Shown in pieces: positions 24,415 through 32,483 of a stretch of 50,327 nt of DNA. The position numbers were made by a program, and so were the translations under genes. Numbering within the stretch: the first letter of the stretch is position 1; the number at the start of each line of letters is the position of its first letter. A model generated the notes under the pieces. The model did not search any database. It was given only the letters and a program-made list of their open reading frames with translations, and was not told where the DNA came from. The stretch is from Acidaminobacter sp. (GTDB taxonomy: Bacteria; Bacillota_A; Clostridia; Peptostreptococcales; Acidaminobacteraceae): the NCBI GenBank assembly GCA_009881125.1, contig WXFH01000047.1, positions 1-50,327 on the forward strand. The letters are read 5' to 3'.

Positions 24415-25103
24415 GAAGAGCCCCCCTCAAAGCGGTAGCCAAGGCCATACACCGTGCGGATATATTTGTGCCCGGCGTCATCAATTTTCTGGCGGATGTT
24501 TTTGATGTGGACATCAATGGTCCGGTCGCTGCCGTCGTAGTCATAGCCTATAGCTCTCATGATGAGCTCATCCCGGGAGAAGAGGCGGCCGGGATGCCGG
24601 GCCATAAGTCCCAGAATCTCAAATTCCATGGGGGTCAGGGGCAGGGCCAGGCCGTGACGGGAAGCGGTCTTGCGGTCGAGGTCCACTTCCAAGTGGCCCT
24701 CTCCGAAAATAAACTGCTCCGCCGGGATGGCCTGACTGGATTGGCGTCTCATCAGGGCTTTGACCCTGGCCACAAGGATTTTGCCGTCAAAAGGCTTGGT
24801 GACATAGTCGTCCGCCCCCAGGTTGAGTCCGTGGACAATGGAGTCCCGGTCGACCTTGGCGGTCAGCATCAGGATGGGGGTATTATTTTTAAGCCGGATC
24901 TGACGGCAGATCTCCTCGCCGGTGAGGTCCGGGAGCATGAGGTCCAGGATCACCAAGGCGACCTCTTCCTCCCGGAAAATCTCCAGGGCTTCATGGCCGC
25001 GAGTGGCGCGGCGTGTCTGGTAGCCCTCTTTTTCAAGATAGGCGCAGACAATATCGAGGATTCTGGGCTCGTCGTCGACGACGAGGATGATTTCAGATTT
25101 CAT
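24411..25103 (-). CDS. OmpR/PhoB-family response regulator
   Basis: A 230-residue regulator: receiver domain with acidic pocket VVDDEP, phospho-acceptor Asp54 in VILDLMLPD and the late KPFD lysine, then an OmpR-type winged helix (LPLTPMEFEILGLMARHPGRLFSRDEL...RTIDVHIKNIRQKI...YIRTVYGLGYRFE). The open frame extends to 25157, but GGAGG lies 9 bp before ATG 25103. Promoter and likely self-binding site at 25236-25267. Confidence 0.95.
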   Translation of the reverse strand: MKSEIILVVDDEPRILDIVCAYLEKEGYQTRRATRGHEALEIFREEEVALVILDLMLPDLTGEEICRQIRLKNNTPILMLTAKVDRDSIVHGLNLGADDYVTKPFDGKILVARVKALMRRQSSQAIPAEQFIFGEGHLEVDLDRKTASRHGLALPLTPMEFEILGLMARHPGRLFSRDELIMRAIGYDYDGSDRTIDVHIKNIRQKIDDAGHKYIRTVYGLGYRFEGGSS

Positions 25104-25235
25104 GTTGGATCGCCTCCAGGGATTGCGGGTGCTGTCATGACGGGTCAACGCCACCAAGACGAAAAACTGGCCGATGGTCGCGTTGACGCGTCATGATGAC
25201 CATTTGGTGTGTGCCTTGCCGGTAACTTTAAGTAG

Positions 25236-25267
25236 ATTATAGCATGAAATTATGAGCGAATTGTGAG
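25236..25267 (-). promoter_or_regulatory. response-regulator promoter with direct-repeat box
   Basis: On the - strand a TATAAT (25241-25236) is preceded by two adjoining 11-mers, CTCACAATTCG and CTCATAATTTC (8 of 11 identical), at 25267-25246. Head-to-tail 11 bp repeats over a weak -35 are the pattern used by PhoB/OmpR-type activators, so autoactivation is likely (inference). Confidence 0.55.
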
Positions 25268-25300
25268 GATTCAGTTTGCCAATTTTTAGTCCCGGAAGGC

Positions 25301-25329
25301 TGGACAGATGCCGCTGGCAGCGGTATGAT
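25301..25329 (+). promoter_or_regulatory. promoter of ilvE
   Basis: TGGACA (25301-25306), 17 bp, TATGAT (25324-25329); the gene starts at 25352 after AAAGGAGG. Confidence 0.5.
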
Positions 25330-25351
25330 AAAGGCAAAAGGAGGCGTATCG

Positions 25352-26374
25352 ATGAGACCTAATGAAATCAACTGGAGTCAGTTAGGCTTTGGGTATATTA
25401 AAGCTGATTGGCGTTTTCGTTCATTCTGGAAAGACGGCAAATGGGATGAGGGTGGCTTGTTCGACAACGACAGAATCACCATCAGTGAGGCATCAACCTC
25501 TCTCCACTATGGACAGCAATGCTTTGAAGGCTTGAAAGCCTATACGTTCAAGGATGGCAGCATCCATCTTTTCAGACCGGACGAGAACGCGAAGCGGATG
25601 CAGGCGACCTGTGACCGCATACTTATGCCGCATTATGAAACTAATAAATTTATAGAGGCCTGTAAAGAAGTTGTCAGAGCCAACCGCGAATGGGTACCGC
25701 CTTATGGCCATGGCGCGACACTTTATCTGCGCCCGTTCCTGATCGGAATCGGTGACAATATAGGCGTTAAACCTGCGCCTGAATTTTTATTCAGCGTTTT
25801 CTGCATGCCGGTAGGCGCTTACTTCAAAGCGGGACTTGCACCGGTTAAATTCATTGTCACGGATTATGACCGCGCGGCGCCAAACGGAACAGGTGCAGCC
25901 AAGGTCGGCGGCAACTATGCCGGCAGCTTGCTGCCTCATGAAATTGCGGCGAAGCAGGGCTATGCGGACTGTATCTACCTGGATCCGGCCACCCATACAA
26001 AGATTGAGGAAGTAGGCGCAGCCAACTTCTTTGGCATCACCAAGGACGGCGTCTTCGTCACACCTAAATCTCCATCCATACTTCCGAGCATTACCAAGCT
26101 CTCTCTGATTCAGATTGCAAGGGATTATCTCGGCATGAAAGTCGAAGAGCGCGACGTACTGATCGACAATCTGGATGAGTTCGCTGAAGCCGGCGCTTGC
26201 GGCACTGCGGCAGTCATCACGCCAATTGCCTCCATCACCCACAAAGGCAAAGAAAAGATTTTCTTCAGTGAGACGGAAGTTGGACCGGTCACGCGCAAAC
26301 TTTATGACACGCTGACGGGCATCCAGTTTGGCGAAATTGAAGCCCCTAAAGGCTGGATTTTTGAAGTTGAATAA
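25352..26374 (+). CDS. ilvE: branched-chain amino acid aminotransferase
   Basis: Fold-type IV PLP enzyme of 340 residues that interconverts Leu/Ile/Val and their 2-oxo acids with glutamate. Seen: [25 protein letters not shown], the PLP lysine in [26 protein letters not shown] and [12 protein letters not shown]. This is the longer, eukaryote-like BCAT subtype. AAAGGAGG is 7 bp before ATG 25352; an upstream in-frame start at 25325 has no ribosome site. Confidence 0.95.
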   Translation: MRPNEINWSQLGFGYIKADWRFRSFWKDGKWDEGGLFDNDRITISEASTSLHYGQQCFEGLKAYTFKDGSIHLFRPDENAKRMQATCDRILMPHYETNKFIEACKEVVRANREWVPPYGHGATLYLRPFLIGIGDNIGVKPAPEFLFSVFCMPVGAYFKAGLAPVKFIVTDYDRAAPNGTGAAKVGGNYAGSLLPHEIAAKQGYADCIYLDPATHTKIEEVGAANFFGITKDGVFVTPKSPSILPSITKLSLIQIARDYLGMKVEERDVLIDNLDEFAEAGACGTAAVITPIASITHKGKEKIFFSETEVGPVTRKLYDTLTGIQFGEIEAPKGWIFEVE

Positions 26375-26389
26375 GAAAAATTGATCAAT

Positions 26390-26421
26390 AACCCGTGAGC
26401 GGCGACAGCAGCCCACGGGTT
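26390..26421 (+). terminator. weak terminator or attenuator after ilvE
   Basis: 8 bp stem AACCCGTG/CACGGGTT followed by TGTGTCTGTTT; the T-tract is poor, so partial read-through into the next gene is possible. Confidence 0.4.
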
Positions 26422-26459
26422 GTGTCTGTTTATCAACTGAAAGTTGGAGGCGTATGGAG

Positions 26460-28349
26460 ATGTCAGAGAAGACTCAACTGCAAGCAGCATCTGATGTGAA
26501 TCAAGTTCTTGGCAAAGCCCTTGAGACCTGGGAAACTGAATACCCCAAAATTCGCAGCATCAGGAGCTATGAAGAGGTGTTCTGGAGCAATCAAAATCTG
26601 AAGCCTGTTGAGGACGCGATCCTTGAAACGGGGATTACCCTTGAGCAAATTCAGTCTGCGGAGCATAGACTAAAACGCTTCGCCCCCTTCTTCATGGAGG
26701 CGTTTCCTGAGACGCGAAGCACTCAGGGCCTTCTGGAATCGAAAATTCGCCGTGTCGAGTCATTTCAGGCCGAACTTGAGAAGACGCCCTTTGCAGTGCC
26801 TTTTGGCCGATTGATGCTCAAACTCGACAGCCACCTGCCAATATCGGGATCGATCAAGGCCCGGGGCGGTATTTATGAAGTTCTGCAGCATGCGGAACAG
26901 CTGGCAGTGGAAGCGGGACTACTGACCCCCGGCATGAGCTACGCCGCGTTCGCGGAGCCAAGGTTCAAAAAATTCTTCTCTGATTACAGCGTCGCAGTGG
27001 GCTCCACAGGTAATCTGGGACTCAGCATTGGCATCATCAGTGCCGCGCTGGGCTTTAAGGCCCAAGTGCATATGTCCTCGGACGCCAAGGCCTGGAAGAA
27101 AGCGCTGCTGCGCCAGAAGGGCGTTGAAGTCTTCGAGTACGATTCGGATTACAGCGTTGCCGTGGAGCAGGGGCGAAAGGAAGCAGAAAAGGACCCCAAA
27201 ACCTATTTTGTGGATGATGAAAACTCGTTGAATCTGTTCCTGGGCTATGCGGTGGCCGCGCTGCGCCTTAAAGGTCAGCTGGATCATCTGGGCTACACGC
27301 CTTCTGAAACATCGCCGCTGTTTGTGTATCTGCCCTGTGGTGTCGGCGGTGGTCCCGGCGGGGTCGCTTTTGGCCTCAAGATGCTCTTTGGCGAGCACGT
27401 CCACTGCTACTTCGCTGAGCCGACCCATTCGCCCTGTATGCTTCTGGGCATGATGACCGACCAGCATGACGCTGTCAGCGTCCAGGATTTTGGCCTGGAC
27501 AACCGGACTATTGCCGATGGTCTTGCCGTCGGACGTCCTTCCCTGTTCGTAGGGAAAGTCCTGAGACATCTTTTGGATGGTGTCTTCAGTGTCACAGACG
27601 AACATATGCTGTCCGACCTGGCAATGATGGCGGATTTTGAGTCCCTTCGCCTGGAGCCTTCCGCCCTCGCGGGCATCAGCGGGCCGTCCTGGCTGAAGCG
27701 TGATACGGCCGTCTATGAGGCGCTGCTTGAGCGGTATACACCGGAGGCCCTTAATCAGTCGATCCATCTCTCCTGGGCAACCGGTGGGAGCATGGTGCCG
27801 GAAGAGGTCATGGAAAAAGATATTGAGCATGGCAGGAAGCTGTATCAAAACAGCACATGGACAGCCCGTTCCGGCAAGTTCAATTCCGGTACGTCTCATG
27901 AAGCTCCATCCATGCAGATTGTAGTGGATGAAGGTCTGGATACTGAGGAAGAAGATCAAATCAGAGATGAGGCTTTGATCAGTGAGCGGCTATGGAATTA
28001 TAACCTTCAGAGCTGGCCAACCCATGTTGAAAAATCCAGGATGCTCAGACTGTTTCTCAGAACCGCGGAAGGTGAGCTGCTGGGTGGATTGATTGGTAAA
28101 ATTTACAGAAGCGCTTTGTTCGTGGATAAACTTTTTGTTGAGGACGCGCTTAGGGGCCAGGGCTGGGGAGAACGACTGCTGAATCGCGCAGAATCGATTG
28201 CCAGGAAAGAAGGCGCGGTATTTGCCCATCTGGATACCTTCAGTTTTCAAGCGCCGGACTTTTATGAAAAACTGGGCTACAAAGCGTTTGGAATTCTCGA
28301 TGATTACCCGGATGGACTGAAGCGCTATTTTTATAAGAAGACCTTGTAG
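26460..28349 (+). CDS. dsdA: D-serine dehydratase fused to a GNAT acetyltransferase
   Basis: 629 residues. Residues 1 to about 450 match D-serine ammonia-lyase, which turns D-serine into pyruvate and ammonia: GRLMLKLDSHLPISGSIKARGG with PLP lysine Lys133, SVGSTGNLGLSIG for phosphate binding, LPCGVGGGPGGVAFGLK and FAEPTHSPCMLLGM. E. coli DsdA is 442 aa. After an acidic linker (about 470-490), residues 500-629 form a GNAT domain (RLFLRTAEGELLGGLIGKIY, LFVEDALRGQGWGERLLNRAESIARKEG, FYEKLGYKAFGIL). GGAGG at 26446-26450 is too near ATG 26454, so ATG 26460 (9 bp) is preferred. No dsdC or dsdX nearby. Confidence 0.92.
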   Translation: MSEKTQLQAASDVNQVLGKALETWETEYPKIRSIRSYEEVFWSNQNLKPVEDAILETGITLEQIQSAEHRLKRFAPFFMEAFPETRSTQGLLESKIRRVESFQAELEKTPFAVPFGRLMLKLDSHLPISGSIKARGGIYEVLQHAEQLAVEAGLLTPGMSYAAFAEPRFKKFFSDYSVAVGSTGNLGLSIGIISAALGFKAQVHMSSDAKAWKKALLRQKGVEVFEYDSDYSVAVEQGRKEAEKDPKTYFVDDENSLNLFLGYAVAALRLKGQLDHLGYTPSETSPLFVYLPCGVGGGPGGVAFGLKMLFGEHVHCYFAEPTHSPCMLLGMMTDQHDAVSVQDFGLDNRTIADGLAVGRPSLFVGKVLRHLLDGVFSVTDEHMLSDLAMMADFESLRLEPSALAGISGPSWLKRDTAVYEALLERYTPEALNQSIHLSWATGGSMVPEEVMEKDIEHGRKLYQNSTWTARSGKFNSGTSHEAPSMQIVVDEGLDTEEEDQIRDEALISERLWNYNLQSWPTHVEKSRMLRLFLRTAEGELLGGLIGKIYRSALFVDKLFVEDALRGQGWGERLLNRAESIARKEGAVFAHLDTFSFQAPDFYEKLGYKAFGILDDYPDGLKRYFYKKTL

Positions 28350-28399
28350 CTTATAACGCTCCGACTGTTTTGGCAAAGAATAGAATGGAGGGATCTGTG

Positions 28400-28972
28400 A
28401 TGTCCCGTTGTCCTTGGTGCTTGTCTGACCCCGTTTATATTGATTACCACGATCATGAATGGGGCGTTCCGGTTTATGAGGATCGAATACATTTTGAATT
28501 TCTGGTGCTGGAATCCGCGCAGGCTGGCCTCAGCTGGCTGACCATTCTGAGAAAGCGCGACCACTACAGACGTCTCTATGAAGGGTTTGATCCAGTTAAA
28601 GTGGCGGCTTACGGGCCTGCTGAGGTTGAGCTGATGATGCAGGACCCCGGTATAGTCCGGAATCGCAAAAAGATAGAAGCGTCCATTATGAACGCTAAGA
28701 TTTTTCTGGAAATCCAGCATGAGTTCGGCAGCTTTTCGAACTACCTGTGGCGTTATGTGGAAGGGAAGCCTCTGATTCATTATCCCAAGACCCTGGAAGA
28801 GGTGCCTTGTGAGAATGAAGTTTCTGATGCCATCAGCCGGGATCTCAAGTCCAGGGGGATGAAATTCGTGGGCACCAAAATTATCTACGCCCACCTCCAG
28901 GCGACAGGGATCATCAATGACCATTTGGTGTCCTGTGCCCGTCATGACATTGTTCAAAGGTTGTCCAAATGA
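28400..28972 (+). CDS. tag: DNA-3-methyladenine glycosylase I
   Basis: Base-excision repair enzyme of 190 residues removing 3-methyladenine. Starts MSRCPWC; the zinc-snap residues of the family are visible as Cys4, a His in DYHDHEWGVP and the C-terminal INDHLVSCARH (His and Cys). The core FEFLVLESAQAGLSW and KNRxKIEA-type region are present. Start ATG 28400 is fixed by GGAGGG at 28387-28392. Its stop overlaps the next gene (ATGA), beginning a three-gene operon. Confidence 0.96.
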   Translation: MSRCPWCLSDPVYIDYHDHEWGVPVYEDRIHFEFLVLESAQAGLSWLTILRKRDHYRRLYEGFDPVKVAAYGPAEVELMMQDPGIVRNRKKIEASIMNAKIFLEIQHEFGSFSNYLWRYVEGKPLIHYPKTLEEVPCENEVSDAISRDLKSRGMKFVGTKIIYAHLQATGIINDHLVSCARHDIVQRLSK

Positions 28973-29652
28973 GAGAGCAAGAGGGCAAGATTATAAAGGG
29001 TAAGGCGGTGGGTTCGCCTGCTGCAGACTCTGAGACGGATGGCGCCGGAGGGATCAGGCAGGGGAAAGAAAAACCCGGCAAGATCAGGCTCTTTATTGGT
29101 CTTGAATTGCCTCCGGCAGCAAAAGCCCGCATCCACAAAGCTGCCGGGCCGGTGCTGTCGCGGATTCAAAAGGGCAAATTGACAGAGGCGGACAATTATC
29201 ACCTGACGGTATTCTTTATTGGAGAAGTAACCGAGGAAGCGGTGGCCGCCTGGAAAGCGTGCGTGGCTGAGGCTGCTGCAGTCAGCGAAGCCTTCGACCT
29301 GATTCTTTGTCATACAGGGTTTTTCTCCAGGAAGAACCGCAAAATTCTTTGGTTTGGCTCTGAGGCTTCAGAACGCCTTGAGACTTTATACAAACATGTC
29401 ATGTCTGCAGCAGATGACACCTTGTCATCTCAGGGAAAACCCGGTGCTTCAACGCAGCCTGGCGCCAACAGGCCCTTCAGACCCCATGTCACCCTGGGTC
29501 GTGAAATAGTCGCAGAGGATGACGCAGCAGTGATCCAAACAGAGAGGATCAAGGTTCGCGTTGAGACTCTGACACTGTTTGAAAGTAAGAGAATTTCCGG
29601 CCGCCTGGCTTATGTACCCATTGCCAGAGGCAGGCTTAGGGAGCGCCTATGA
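28969..29652 (+). CDS. thpR: RNA 2',3'-cyclic phosphodiesterase (2H, ThpR/LigT)
   Basis: 227 residues; member of the 2H phosphoesterase family that opens 2',3'-cyclic phosphates (or ligates 2'-5' RNA in vitro). Two HxT motifs are seen: YHLTVFFIG and RPHVTLGR. IRLFIGLELPPAAKARIH marks the domain start at about residue 37. The first 35 residues are a charged, low-complexity extension not typical of the family. Overlaps tag and the exporter gene by 4 bp each. Confidence 0.9.
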   Translation: MREQEGKIIKGKAVGSPAADSETDGAGGIRQGKEKPGKIRLFIGLELPPAAKARIHKAAGPVLSRIQKGKLTEADNYHLTVFFIGEVTEEAVAAWKACVAEAAAVSEAFDLILCHTGFFSRKNRKILWFGSEASERLETLYKHVMSAADDTLSSQGKPGASTQPGANRPFRPHVTLGREIVAEDDAAVIQTERIKVRVETLTLFESKRISGRLAYVPIARGRLRERL

Positions 29653-30110
29653 GTTTTTTTGAGCAGATTCCAAATGAACTCTATATTATTGCCATGTCCA
29701 TGATGCCCGTCGTAGAGCTCAGAGGCGCGATTCCCCTCGGGGTATCCCTGGGCTTTTCGACGCTTCACAGCACCATCCTCGCGATCATTGGGAATTCAGT
29801 GATCGTGCCGGTCCTGCTGCTCATCATTGAGCCTTTGTTCGCGCACATGAAGCGTCTGGAACAGCTCAGGGGCTTTGTAGAACGCCTGGAAGTCCGGGCG
29901 GCGTCAAAGGTACAGAATTACAGGAAGTACAGACTCCTGGGGCTTTTTATTCTGGTGGCAATTCCTGTGCCCACCACTGGGGTATACACCGGCTGCATAG
30001 CGGCGGTAATCCTGAGGATTCGTCCCCGCAACGCGTCTATGGCCATCATAGCCGGCGTCGTTGCTGCTGGCATTATTGTCTTTATGGTAACGGAGCACAT
30101 CCTTTTTTGA
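29649..30110 (+). CDS. small multidrug-export family membrane protein
   Basis: 153 residues of the COG2426 / Sm_multidrug_ex family: ELYIIAMSMMPVVELRGAIPLGVSLGFS at the N-terminus, hydrophobic segments near 8-28, 40-62, 100-122 and 130-150, and VAIPVPTTGVYTGCIAA. Named for a putative efflux role, but function is not established. Last gene of the tag-thpR operon, closed by a terminator. Confidence 0.88.
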   Translation: MSFFEQIPNELYIIAMSMMPVVELRGAIPLGVSLGFSTLHSTILAIIGNSVIVPVLLLIIEPLFAHMKRLEQLRGFVERLEVRAASKVQNYRKYRLLGLFILVAIPVPTTGVYTGCIAAVILRIRPRNASMAIIAGVVAAGIIVFMVTEHILF

Positions 30111-30121
30111 TAGTTATACAA

Positions 30122-30162
30122 AAAGAAACGGGAACATGAAGTCGCCATGTTCCCGTTTCTTT
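30122..30162 (+). terminator. terminator of the tag operon
   Basis: 17 bp stem AAAGAAACGGGAACATG/CATGTTCCCGTTTCTTT with a 7-base loop. Confidence 0.85.
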
Positions 30163-30195
30163 AACAAAAAAAGAAGAAAGGGCGTAAGCCCTTTC
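30163..30195 (-). terminator. terminator of the cold-shock gene
   Basis: Stem GAAAGGGC/GCCCTTTC (30176-30195) followed on the - strand by TTCTTTTTTTGTT. Confidence 0.85.
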
Positions 30196-30301
30196 CTCGT
30201 GATCTTAATTTACTTTTTGAATCAAGGTGCTATTCCAAGTAGAACAAGGAACAGACTTTTGTCTCAAAGTTTGAATAAGACGAAGTGTGGTTCTTCGGAA
30301 A

Positions 30302-30502
30302 TTAGAGTCTGCTGACGTTAGCAGCTTGAGGACCCTTTTGACCTTGAACGATCTCGAACTCAACTGCTTGGCCTTCTTCAAGAGTCTTGAAGCCTTCGCC
30401 TTGGATCGCAGTGTAGTGAACGAAAACGTCATTGCCGCCTTCAACAGTGATGAAGCCGAAGCCTTTTTCCGAGTTAAACCATTTTACTGTTCCTTTTTCC
30501 AT
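30302..30502 (-). CDS. cold-shock protein (CspA family)
   Basis: A 66-residue OB-fold nucleic-acid chaperone: [33 protein letters not shown] with RNP1 (KGFGFI) and RNP2 (VFVHY) motifs, ending [13 protein letters not shown]. Start ATG 30502 with GGAGG at 8 bp; an upstream-extended frame is not needed. About 30 bases of leader follow its consensus promoter. Confidence 0.98.
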   Translation of the reverse strand: MEKGTVKWFNSEKGFGFITVEGGNDVFVHYTAIQGEGFKTLEEGQAVEFEIVQGQKGPQAANVSRL

Positions 30503-30539
30503 TTCAAATTCCTCCAATGAATTAAAATTTACAAGTATG

Positions 30540-30568
30540 ATTCTATCAGTGCGAGTTAGAAATGTCAA
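30540..30568 (-). promoter_or_regulatory. promoter of the cold-shock gene
   Basis: On the - strand TTGACA (30568-30563), 17 bp, TAGAAT (30545-30540). Confidence 0.75.
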
Positions 30569-30764
30569 TGCAGAATTCGAAAATATTGGAAAATTCATTT
30601 CACATTTTATCTTGGCTCAGAAAGTGATAATATAAATAATATAGGAACTAGAAGACGTAATGGCCATCGGAATGTTCTTAAACCAAAGACCGACCGCTGG
30701 TAAAATTGGAAATCCTAAACATGCATGATCAACAGATCAGCAAACTGACAAAAGGGGGGTCGTG

Positions 30765-30899
30765 ATGCATCCGAATCCGGATACATCGCATCATGATGGA
30801 CAGAGCGCTGAGAGGCGAAACGACTTATTTAATTCCTTTGACGGCGGAGGATCTGGAGGACCAACTGACAGATCCGGGACGGACAGCCAGTCGGTATGA
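30765..30899 (+). CDS. possible 44-residue overlapping reading frame
   Basis: The only good ribosome site here, AAAGGGGGG at 30751-30759, serves ATG 30765, which opens a 44-codon frame (MHPNPDTSHHDGQSAERRND...) overlapping the acetyltransferase gene in another phase. No family is recognised. It may be a leader frame for translational coupling or a mark of a lost phase in the acetyltransferase 5' end. Confidence 0.25.
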   Translation: MHPNPDTSHHDGQSAERRNDLFNSFDGGGSGGPTDRSGTDSQSV

Positions 30900-31335
30900 T
30901 CTGAAAGGCGCGCTGGAGGCGCCGGATGAGCATATGTCTAAAATACTGGAAATCAAGCTGATGAAGATGAATGAGGCCCCGGAGCTCGCCATTTTTTCAA
31001 CTTATTTTTTGATCGCAGCGCTGGAGGATCATGAAATTTTGGGCACTATAGGGTACAAAGGCGCACCGGATGAGGATGGCACCATAGAGGTTGGCTATGG
31101 CATCCGCCGAAAATTCAGGGAAAAAGGCTACATGACGGACGCTCTGAAGGTATTCACAGCCTTTGGACTCACCTTGCCGGGGGCGAAAAAAATTATAGCC
31201 TGTACAAATAAAGACAACGCCGCATCCATCCGTGTTCTGGAAAAGTCAGGCTACAAGCGAATTTACACGGCTCCGGACCTTTACGTCTGGCGCTATCCTG
31301 CTGAGGACCAAGATGATGAAGCTGCCACAGCATGA
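30793..31335 (+). CDS. GNAT acetyltransferase
   Basis: 180 residues. TTYLIPLTAEDLEDQL begins the domain, and LGTIGYKGAPDEDGTIEVGYGIRRKFREKGYMTDALKVFTAFGL carries the acetyl-CoA loop (R-x-K-G-Y-M), ending NKDNAASIRVLEKSGYKRI. Substrate unknown. ATG 30793 or 30796 has no ribosome site. An in-frame stop at 30763 excludes an earlier start, so initiation may depend on the overlapping frame at 30765. Overlaps the DUF1667 gene by 23 bp. Confidence 0.82.
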   Translation: MMDRALRGETTYLIPLTAEDLEDQLTDPGRTASRYDLKGALEAPDEHMSKILEIKLMKMNEAPELAIFSTYFLIAALEDHEILGTIGYKGAPDEDGTIEVGYGIRRKFREKGYMTDALKVFTAFGLTLPGAKKIIACTNKDNAASIRVLEKSGYKRIYTAPDLYVWRYPAEDQDDEAATA

Positions 31336-31723
31336 TTCTGCAGCAAGCCTCATAATCGTCTGCAAGGCCTGTACGGCAAAGTGCAGGATGGTCTTCGAGC
31401 CGGAGAGCGGCAATTTGAAAGGCAACAAATGCCCCAGAGGCGAAGCCTTCGCGAAGGCCTACCATCCGGACGCCGTCAAGATCAGGACCTATCTGGTCCC
31501 GGTGGAGAACGGGCACATGAAGCGTATGGCGCTGCGTACGGAGGTGCCCATCGGCGAAAGTCTTTCGGAAATAATTGAAGCCGCGCTGAAGCCTGCAGCC
31601 GTAAAGGCGCCCGTGGAAGCCGGCGCCACTGTATTCAGGAACGTTGGCGGCAGCGGCGTGGACCTGATAGCGACGAGAAAGATGCCTGCCAGATCCAGCG
31701 TCAAAACACCTGGGTCAGATTAA
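31313..31723 (+). CDS. DUF1667 protein with CxxC motifs
   Basis: 136 residues: LIIVCKACTAKCRMVF...NKCPRGEAFAKAYHPD contains four cysteines in the DUF1667 spacing, followed by the AV-rich strand region typical of the family. DUF1667 proteins normally sit next to a glycerol-3-phosphate-dehydrogenase-like FAD oxidoreductase pair; none is here. Start ATG 31313 with GAGG upstream, inside the acetyltransferase gene; a longer frame begins at 31232. The last 40 residues are low in complexity. Confidence 0.75.
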   Translation: MMKLPQHDSAASLIIVCKACTAKCRMVFEPESGNLKGNKCPRGEAFAKAYHPDAVKIRTYLVPVENGHMKRMALRTEVPIGESLSEIIEAALKPAAVKAPVEAGATVFRNVGGSGVDLIATRKMPARSSVKTPGSD

Positions 31724-31751
31724 AAAAAAGCGGCGGATCCCATTAAGCCGC
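31722..31751 (-). terminator. - strand terminator-like hairpin
   Basis: Stem GCGGC/GCCGC with a 12-base loop and, on the - strand, a run of eight T. No - strand gene ends here, so it may be fortuitous or stop antisense transcripts. Confidence 0.35.
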
Positions 31752-31853
31752 CGGCTCGCCCACAACAAAATACCCGTGAATGCCAGGCCTGTCAAGCGAA
31801 CAACATCGTTAGATGGGTCTTTGTTTTGGGTATGAAGTACGCGAGGTGAGCTT

Positions 31854-32483
31854 ATGACCCAATTTGAGACGTTTTACAGCCTGGTCGGTGCCGAGGATCT
31901 CGAAGGTGCGATCCAGGCCGCTGTCGACTACGCGGATGCCGAAGAAACCCTAACAGGCTTTCTTCGCGAAGGCTTTGTCCAAAGCATGAGTTCCACCCAA
32001 GGATGGACAAGGGATGGCGGCGCGATCTGGAAGGAGCACATACGGAGTGAGATCTTGGATTTGGTTCTCGCCAATCTCAGGCTCAACATAGAGGCGTTCT
32101 ATCAAAAAAACAAGAAAGGCGCCGCGCCAGTAATCGTCGCCTGTCCAGACGGCGAAACCCACACCCTTGGCGCCAAGGTTACCACGTCGCTGCTGCGGAT
32201 CAAAGGGTTCAATGCGCGCTTTATAGGCGCAGACCTGCCGGCGGATCAGCTGATGTCTCTGGTTGACAGTGTCAAGCCGGCAGCCGTAGTGTTTAGCGTG
32301 ACACATCATTATAACCTTTTGGCGCTAAAAGATACCATAACCCAGCTCAAAGGCAAGTTTCCGCAGCTGTTGATCGCTGCAGGCGGCGCTTCCCTCAGGC
32401 ACAATGCGGACGCCTTTCCTGAGGTCAGAGTGGTGACGAATCATGACGCGCTGTTTGAAATGATAAGGGGTGAGCTCAGATGA
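31854..32483 (+). CDS. CarH-like stand-alone B12-binding protein
   Basis: 209 residues with two parts. An N-terminal helical bundle (about 1-85) contains W51-x9-E61-H62, the signature that caps adenosylcobalamin in the CarH/LitR photoreceptors. A B12-binding Rossmann domain (about 90-209) has ETHTLG (E-x-H-x-x-G, lower-ligand candidate His103), FIGADLPADQL, VVFSVTHHYNLLAL and LLIAAGGASL. CarH has a MerR DNA-binding domain in front; this protein has none. It lacks the methyltransferase partners of MtaC-like corrinoid proteins. GAGGTG precedes ATG 31854. Its stop overlaps the ABC permease gene by 4 bp, so it is probably the sensor or regulator of that transporter (inference). Confidence 0.85.
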   Translation: MTQFETFYSLVGAEDLEGAIQAAVDYADAEETLTGFLREGFVQSMSSTQGWTRDGGAIWKEHIRSEILDLVLANLRLNIEAFYQKNKKGAAPVIVACPDGETHTLGAKVTTSLLRIKGFNARFIGADLPADQLMSLVDSVKPAAVVFSVTHHYNLLALKDTITQLKGKFPQLLIAAGGASLRHNADAFPEVRVVTNHDALFEMIRGELR

